This document shows positions 57,124-64,000 of a stretch of 64,000 bases of DNA, piece by piece. Made by a program: the position numbers and the translations under genes. Under the pieces are notes generated by a model. The model did no database searches, was not told the origin of the DNA, and saw only the letters and a program-made list of their open reading frames with translations. The stretch's first letter is position 1. Each line of letters opens with the position of its first letter. Source of the DNA: Heterostelium album PN500 (Eukaryota; Evosea; Eumycetozoa; Acytosteliales; Acytosteliaceae); the NCBI RefSeq assembly GCF_000004825.1, contig NW_008805086.1, forward strand, positions 434,001 through 498,000. The letters are read 5' to 3'.

Positions 57124-58690
57124 TTATTGGTGATCGTTGGTGATCGTTCGTTGGAATGATAAGAACTTCCAAATTTGCGATCTACTAACCATTGCTGAAA
57201 AGCTGGGTGATTGACCAACAACGATAAAATGATCACCAAATCTTCGTATATATATTTTTTCTTTATCTTTACAATTGAGTACAAGACTATTGGGAATACA
57301 ATGAATTGGAAAACTCCATGATGGATTCAAATTTCTAAAACCGCTTCCACTCGAAAATAGTGGTTGATCATAGTTGATCCTCAATTCCTCTATGGAGCTA
57401 GTGATAATATCTGAGGAAAAATAGTTCTCAAAACCAACGAAACCATTTAGATTAGAGCCAACAATCAACTTTTTCACTGATGGAGGAATAGCATTGTGAA
57501 AAGTAAAAGGTTCTGAATACAAAATGATACCCAGTGTCTCAACATCGTGCGGAATTTCGACAGTACGGCTATCATTGTCAATTTCAAGATGTTTGACACT
57601 TATATTTTCGAGTGACACTGACAATGCAAGCTTTAAGGTTTCAAATTGATACTTTGAGGCTTCATTGAATATGCCATCTGCTTTACATACAGCAAGCTCG
57701 AGATATTTGATTGACGGAGACAACACTGAAGATAGGGTGATATGTGTATTTATACATAGCTTGGTTAGAGAGGTTGGCAAATCACTGAGACATAATATTT
57801 CATTCTCAAAGATATCATCGATGTATGGTTCCCAGAATGTCAGTGATTTCAGATTTGGATGCGACTGTATTGCTGGTGCCCATGATATCGGAATAAAGAC
57901 CAGGGTATGTAGAGTGGAAGGCAATACTTCACTGGTGATGGGACCTCTAAATCCTGTATATTCAAGTACCTCTAGATTCGGAGGAAGTGATCCAACTTGA
58001 AGATTTTGCTTAAAGGCAAGACCTTTAAATACGAGGACTCGTAGAGATGCTGGTAAAACACCAGGTTCAAGTGGTTGATTAAATTTACTTCCGAGTATCA
58101 AATTCTCCAACGTGCTTGGAAGGACACCTGCCAAGATAGGGTGGTCGAATTTGGTCTCTCCCAAATCAAGTGTTCGTAAATTTGGTGGAAGATAGCCAGG
58201 CAATAGTGGTTCATTGTGTAACATCCATCAAACTTGTAGATATTTGAATTCGATATCAATCTATACAGACTCTCGAGATCTTCATCATTCACAAATTCCG
58301 ACTTTACTATTAGTTTTGTCAACTGATTGCTAAAATTGATACTATCTAAAAAATCTATTAATTAAAATGAAAGTTAAACTTTCTGATGTTTTAAATGTAT
58401 TTACCTGGTGTCATTTGATCATTATCAATGATTAGAGTACATGTATCCTTGCTTTCCAATGATTTGCTCATTAAACATTGATATGATTTCAAATAGAATT
58501 GGTCATTCTTTTGTATAATATCAACAAGTATTTTATCTTTATTAAAAGATAGATATTTATCTCTTTCACTGAACCATCGACTACAAACTAATGTAAAACA
58601 TATTCTATCTATATTATCTTTTAGATGATTTGTAATCTTTGATAATAGAATATGAGGTAGATTTACTAATATATGTAAAACATTATCCAT
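57124..58690 (-). CDS. FNIP-repeat F-box-type protein with a frameshift
   Basis: Exon 1 is 58690-58405 (F-box-like: LVNLPHILLSKITNHL, RICFTLVCSRWFSE), the intron 58404-58346, and exon 2 starts at 58345 (DSINFSNQLTKLIVK). The first frame runs to SNSNIYKFDGC near 58220, while the FNIP repeats (HNEPLLPGYLPPNLRTLDLG, FNQPLEPGVLPASLRVL) lie in another frame that opens at 58224 just after a stop. No splice site bridges them. A one-base frameshift or sequence error is likely. It is otherwise complete to 57124. Same family as 38990-40595. Confidence 0.75.
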
Positions 58691-58894
58691 ATTTCTATTT
58701 TATCTAAATTTAGATTATAAACAATTGAACAATGAAGGACACTTTTTTTTTTTTTTTGATCACATGATTTGTAAAAGTGAAAATTAAATCAAATCAAATA
58801 ATAAATATTTGTATAAACAAGTTTTTTTTTTGGTTTAATGGTTTTTATAATATTGCAATAATTTAAATAGTATATATTAATTTATTTAATTAAT

Positions 58895-60346
58895 TTAGTT
58901 GGCTTGGATTGTGAATGATGGTCTGGCGTTGGCAGAGGTACAGAGACCAACATCAGTGCAGATGGCGAGTGGGCTGACACCGCTGATGAGACGTTGAACG
59001 ATGGCTGGACCGTACAAAGCAACGATTGACTTGCAGGTGGAAGCGAGTGGACCGATATCAGCACAGTCGTTCTCCAAAATGGTGACGATTTGGTTGACGG
59101 TCAATCCCTTGTCCAAGTAGGTCTCGATACGACCGACCAAGTATGAGCAGAGAGTGCATTCAGTGGATCCCTTGACGGACTTCTTGGCAGCCTTTGAGGA
59201 GCAGACACCGAGGTCAGTGCATATGGTGATTGGGTTCTCGTCGTTGATGATTGAGTTGATGATTTGTGGGGCGTAGATGCTGACAAAGTTTTGACAGGTT
59301 GAGGCCAATGGACCCAATTCGTTGCAGTCGTTATCCAACAAAGCGACGATTTGAGTTTCGTTGATGTTGAGACCCAAGTATGATTCGATCTTACCGACCA
59401 AATAGTTGCAGAGTGAGCACTCGACGTCGTTCTTGACTGGCTTGGCAACCTTCTTGGCAGAGGTGCAGAGACCAATATCAGTGCAGATGGTGGTTGGGCT
59501 GACTTCGTTGATCAATTGTTGGACGATTTGTGGACCGTACAAGGAGACGGCGGTTTTGCAGATCGAGGCAAATGGACCCAAATCAGCGCAGTCGGTTTCC
59601 AAGGCAGAGACGATCTCTGGGACAGTCAAGTTACCTTCGATGTACTTCTCGGCACGAGCAACAATGTAGTTGCAGACGGCACATTCAGTGTCTCCCTTGA
59701 CAGCCTTCTTTGGGGCTGGCTTGGCAACGGCAGTGGTGCAGAGACCGACTTCAGTGCAAACGGTCAATGGGTTCTCTTGGTTTTGGATCTTTTGGATGAT
59801 GGTTGGACCATAGATGTTAACAACATCGTCACAGACAGAGGCAACTGGACCCAACTTGGAGCAGTCGTTTTGCAAAAGTCCCATGATTTCAGTTTCGTTC
59901 ATGTTCAAGTTCAAAGCAGACTCAATCTTACCGACCAAGTAGTTGCAGATATCACAGTTGATACCACCCTTGACGGCTGGGACTGGCTTCTTGACGGCAA
60001 CCTTTGATGAGCACAAACCAATGTCAGTGCAGATGGTGATTGGGTTTTGAGCGGCTTGGACTTTGGCAATGATGGTTGGACCGTAGACAGCGATGAGGGT
60101 CTTGCACTCACCAGCCAAGGCACCCATGATGGCACACTCGTTTTGGAGATCGATGATGATTTGAGCTTCAGTGATGTTCTTTTCGACGGCATTCTCTACC
60201 TTTCCGACAATGTAACTGCAAAGGGTGCATTGGACACCTTCTTCACCGTTCTTTTCAACACGAACGTTGGTTTGTTCGTGGACAGCGACAGCTGATACTG
60301 AATAGACTGCCAACAAGGCAAATAATAAAATAGCAACAGATTTCAT
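58895..60346 (-). CDS. Secreted multi-saposin precursor, five SapB domains, 483 aa
   Basis: Single exon with signal peptide (MKSVAILLFALLAVYSVSA). Five saposin B-type units of about 80 residues start at CTLCSYIVGKVE, CDICNYLVGKIE, CAVCNYIVARAE, CSLCNYLVGKIE and CTLCSYLVGRIE; each has six Cys and ends ICTD(I/L)G(L/V)C or VCTEVGLC, with Lys/Pro-rich linkers suited to processing. There is at least one N-x-T sequon in several units (NIT, NET). Saposin-like proteins bind lipids in lysosomes or open membranes of engulfed bacteria; in amoebae both roles are known. GC-rich biased codons indicate high expression. Units are diverged, so not a recent array. Confidence 0.93.
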   Translation of the reverse strand: MKSVAILLFALLAVYSVSAVAVHEQTNVRVEKNGEEGVQCTLCSYIVGKVENAVEKNITEAQIIIDLQNECAIMGALAGECKTLIAVYGPTIIAKVQAAQNPITICTDIGLCSSKVAVKKPVPAVKGGINCDICNYLVGKIESALNLNMNETEIMGLLQNDCSKLGPVASVCDDVVNIYGPTIIQKIQNQENPLTVCTEVGLCTTAVAKPAPKKAVKGDTECAVCNYIVARAEKYIEGNLTVPEIVSALETDCADLGPFASICKTAVSLYGPQIVQQLINEVSPTTICTDIGLCTSAKKVAKPVKNDVECSLCNYLVGKIESYLGLNINETQIVALLDNDCNELGPLASTCQNFVSIYAPQIINSIINDENPITICTDLGVCSSKAAKKSVKGSTECTLCSYLVGRIETYLDKGLTVNQIVTILENDCADIGPLASTCKSIVALYGPAIVQRLISGVSPLAICTDVGLCTSANARPSFTIQAN

Positions 60347-61506
60347 ATCTATTATATTTTTTTATGTATATATATATCTGATAAAATAATTATTAAATCA
60401 GGTTAGGAGTAAATAACTGAATATGATATCTTTAGTCAATGGTCCTTTTTGATGTTTTGGGTGCCGGCAAACTTTAAAAAAAAAAAATTAAAAAAATTAA
60501 AAAATATAGAAAATAAAAGTTGTAGTAAGTATAGTACCACACACTAGTGCTTTTTTTGATGATTCATTCCGAGCACGGTGCCTCAAGAAAGGGTATCAGG
60601 AGGAAGAGTTTTTTTTTTTCTAGGACCTGGAAAAATATAATGACAAATCTTTTTTGATTATTTTGTGTCTTGTCTTTTTTTTTCTGCTGTAGTTTTTTTT
60701 TGATTTCATTTGATTTTACAATATTTTATTTTTGCAGAAAAAATCAAGGGGTGATGATATCATTTGGTGGTGAAGATTTTGCACCCGATTGGCAAAGAAA
60801 AAACTAGAATCATAAAAACAACACACCTTTTTTTTTAAAAAATAAAATATCTGAAATCGACTCAATTCACCACTAATCACAGCAATTCAGTTCATTGAGG
60901 TTCGTTCCCATTTTCCATTTTCTCAATAACAACATAATTTCTATTTTGGAGGTTTTAGAGTTTTTCTATGATTTTTTTGAATTTTCTTGGAGAGATATTT
61001 TGCTAGAAAATTTCTAACGCACTTTATGTAATGTGGGTGGCTGTTGAATGAATAGAAACAACATGCACCAACAAAAATATATATGTGGTATGGAAGGATA
61101 AAAAAACAACAATTAAACAAACCCATTTTAATTGATTTTTGAATTGTCATTTTAAATTTCTCAATAAAAAAAATATTGATAATAATAGATATTTAGGTAA
61201 TTTTGTTTTTTTTTCGACTATTTACTATGATACAATACATCCTCATCAACCTCAATTTGATCGAAAATATCAGAAATTTAATTGGAAATATCAATATCAT
61301 CGGATATTAATGATAAATTTGGAATCGTGATTTCTTTCTAAATCATTTAATTTACAGATTAGATGAATTGTTTTTTTTTGTTGTTGGAAACACCATTCAA
61401 CAAATTGATATTGTTTTGATTTTGAAACCAAATTTAATTTATTTTAATTCTAAATCTTTTTCTCAAGAAATTGATAATGGTTTCTTCAGAAAGTTCAGGT
61501 TTGTTA
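60347..61506. other. Intergenic 1.2 kb; saposin gene promoter side
   Basis: AT-rich with A- and T-runs. Short ORFs here are low complexity. No gene supported. Confidence 0.65.
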
Positions 61507-64000
61507 TCAGTGGGTCTGTTGGTCGGAGGACGATACAGCAATGGCTTGGGAGGTGGTTTGCTCGAATAGCTTGTAAGAAGAAGCTCGGACATGTGGATCT
61601 TTTACCATTTCGTTGTCACCCTTGATCAAGATTTGAATGGCAGGAGTGATGCTTGTCATCTTCTTGAGATCCATTAGCGATTTGAAGAAACGGCATCGCA
61701 ATGCCGGTTGACCCTCCAGCACTTTCATAATCAGTAAGATGAGATCTTGGCTGAGCGAGTTCGTGGTTTGCAGAGTGTTTTCAAACATCAGTGAATCAAA
61801 GTACTCTCTGATCAATCTGGTTTGATTGGCTTGGTGGAAAATCTTGAATACAGTTGCATATTGCTGTTGAGAAAGGTCGTTGGAAGGTGTCGAGTCGGTC
61901 TTTCTATCGATACCAAAGAATGAATCGAATTGTTCCAAGCTCAATTCAGACGATGAAGAGTTGTTTTGGTTGTTTGATTCATGTTGTTTCAAGAGGATTT
62001 GAGCTGCCAGTTGATAGGAAAGTTGATCTTTTTGTTGCATATTTTGAAAGAGTTCTGTTGCCAATGGATACTCGCCGCGCTGGATGACATTGGAGAGCTT
62101 GAGGTTGTGAAGTGGAAGTGATTCGTGTTGCTGTGGGAGTAGAGTGAGGACAGTCGACGCCAACTGTTGAGCTTGCTGATCTTCTTTGATATTTACAAGT
62201 AGATTGTTGGCAATGGCGTCGAGTGTACGTGTCTGAAGCTGTGGGAAGTGTTTCTGCTTCATCTCCAAACCGGCAGCCAATATTCTAGTGAGCAAGGTAT
62301 ATCGCTTGCTTCCCACGAGACTTATGAGGATGTCGTTGAATGGTCCAACGTTTCCGACTGCCTCGCGACCCGGCAGCATATTGATTCCACTCATCAAGTC
62401 GGATTGAAGACTGTCCGAGAAGAATCTAGGGTTGGAAAAGAGTGGCGCGAATCGATTCGGTACCAGTTTCAGGAAGTTGGGATAGTGTTCCGGCACCGAT
62501 TCGTAGATGGCAATGGCGCAACGGATGATCAGTTGGTCGCGTGGCAACTCTTTGTTGAGGAAGTAGAACTTCTCGAGTTTCTCAATGATCTGGTCGATTT
62601 CTGACTTCTCGAGGAAGGCAGCCAATTGGTTGTCCGCGTTGATCGCAGCGAATCCACCACGGCGCACAGCAGCTTGTCGACGGAATGCTTCGCCTTTTAT
62701 CAGGGGATCGATCGAGTACGAGAGGAAGCTACGCATGGCAGCGACGTCGCCAATCGGGGCGGTACTCACAGCTGACCAATGACGCGCCAGCTCCTCGTCA
62801 CCACGCAACTTGTGATACGCCACAAATGGCTTGTAAGCAAGATGTCCAACCATATTCGCGCCTCTAGCATACCAACTCAAAGCATGATGATAGCAATCCA
62901 ATTTCAAATAGATACTGATGATCGACTCTAGAAAAGTAGTATTCTTACTTCTCCACATAAAATGTCTCAAATGACCAAACAATTCATAATGAATCTCTCT
63001 ATCTTTATCTGATTTTACTTGACTACTGTTATTACTGTTATTACTGCTGCTGTTGTTGTTATTGTCATTATTATTTGATTTTGGATCGAAAAGTGACATT
63101 GCTTCATTGTATACTATTAATGTTGAAAGTGAAGGTAATGATGGTAAATCAAGTTGATTGATAATGCTATTATTGTTATTATTGTTATTGTTATTTTGTT
63201 GAGATTCTGTTAAATTATTTTTAAAAAGAGTGAATAGTGTATATTGTGATATATCTGATCGGTTAAAGAGATGCAATATTTTCGGTTCGGAATGCATCTT
63301 GGTGAATATATAGTTGGCTAGTTTGTCGAGTAGTTGATCATTGATACGAGGAATGTTGTGCCAAGTGTATTGCTCTATAGTTCTCGTTATCCACATATGA
63401 TCTTTAATCGCGAGGAAATATGACATGAAATCATCGATGATCTGTACCACTTTGAATGGTTTCGCCTTTACTATCCAAGCAAACAAATGTCCAACGTGTT
63501 TAGGTCTATTAAACTTTACATTTTCATCAAGTAATATACTACTTGATAGAAACTCTTTCAATCTGATTGATCGATCAACTTGTACGTTAGTAAATAGATT
63601 TGATATTGGTTCGATGATTTGATTAATCATCTATTAATTACCTTTGATCTGCAAGCACATAGTTGTTTACTTCATATAGTTTCTTAATATGTTGTATTTC
63701 AATATAAATAGGATGTGATGTATATAAATGTTGTTGTGGTGATGATGATGATTTTGGTGAGTCGATTTCCTCAAAGTTCAAAGAAGATGCATTTCTATTA
63801 AAAAGTATATTGTTGCTACTACTGCTATTGTTTGAGTATGATCTTGATATTAATGATGATGATGATGATGATGAAGGTGATGTTTGTGAAACTGATGATA
63901 TATTATTATTATTTCTAAAACAGTAAGGAATGATGTGTGTTGTTGATGATGATGATTTTCCTATAACTTTAAATAAAGAATTTACAATTCTTTTATTTGT
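61507..64000 (-). CDS. Large alpha-helical protein, possibly organellar repeat protein (5' end outside window)
   Basis: The last exon is 63562-61507. The intron 63563-63641 (GTAATT to ATCAG, containing TTTACTAAC) joins it in phase 2 to an exon that stays open from 63642 to the window edge, giving VLADQR/LKEFLSSS. At least 800 residues are visible. The visible N-terminal part is Ser/Asn-rich and basic (KRIVNSLFKVIGKSSSS). The rest is helical without Cys-rich or catalytic motifs; segments such as YHHALSWYARGANMVGHLAYKPFVAYHKLRG recall PPR/TPR-like helical pairs. A mitochondrial helical-repeat role is only a guess. Asn and Ser tracts interrupt it near 63040-63200. Confidence 0.8.

Noticed and set aside
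59516-60007. 163-aa plus-strand ORF
   Set aside because: Antisense of the saposin repeats; its regularity comes from the repeated domain.

Overview
The window is nuclear DNA of a dictyostelid social amoeba. The evidence is AT-rich intergenic DNA full of poly-A and poly-T runs, short GT-AG introns of about 60 to 110 nt, exons with Asn (AAT/AAC), Gln (CAA) and Ser tracts, and families typical of dictyostelids: HssA-like mini-proteins, FNIP-repeat F-box proteins, 'NRTEGC' ankyrin proteins, CBM49 cellulose-binding proteins and a tRNA-linked non-LTR retroelement. Coding GC is fairly high, and the Skp1 is close to but not the same as the D. discoideum protein I remember, so this is probably another dictyostelid. 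I cannot name the species. All gene models with introns were assembled by hand from splice signals and reading-frame continuity.

1-6.9 kb is a recently duplicated block. Two tandem genes encode an N-terminal B-box zinc finger joined to a C-terminal Ras/Rab-type GTPase domain (the first is cut by the window edge). Each is followed by a convergent 67-aa HssA-like gene. A third HssA-like gene with its promoter forms a long inverted repeat with the first. 7.3-12.1 kb holds a UBXD7-type p97 adaptor and fimbrin. 12.1-18.2 kb is a 3.2-kb gene-free leader and a 712-aa Thr/Gln/His-rich putative DNA-binding protein. 18.4-27 kb is accessory: a P-loop NTPase resembling Crinkler-type NTPase-nuclease proteins, two near-identical secreted CBM49 proteins on a direct duplication about 5 kb apart, an unknown 286-aa protein, an ankyrin protein, tRNA-Glu(CTC), and a 5'-truncated retroelement inserted tens of bases upstream of that tRNA.

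27-34 kb is housekeeping: a HEATR3/Syo1-like 5S-RNP import factor next to MRTO4 (both 60S subunit assembly), and Skp1. 34-46 kb holds a BAH-DUF4211 chromatin-type protein, an FNIP F-box protein, two unknown proteins and an ankyrin gene with a frameshift. 45.7-64 kb holds an IQ-DH-PH RhoGEF, a GPI-anchored cupredoxin-like protein, NAD(P)HX epimerase, a small coiled-coil protein, the peroxisomal protease TYSND1 (its own C-terminus is a PTS1), a second FNIP F-box gene with a frameshift, a five-domain saposin precursor, and a helical-repeat-like protein running off the right edge.

The strongest candidates for something new are the B-box-GTPase pair, whose switch-region exon has diverged almost only by amino-acid replacements while the neighbouring intron is unchanged, the inverted HssA duplication around it, the Crinkler-like gene, and the tRNA-targeted insertion. 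Skp1 and two potential F-box partners lie in the same 26 kb, but nothing in the sequence shows that this linkage is functional.
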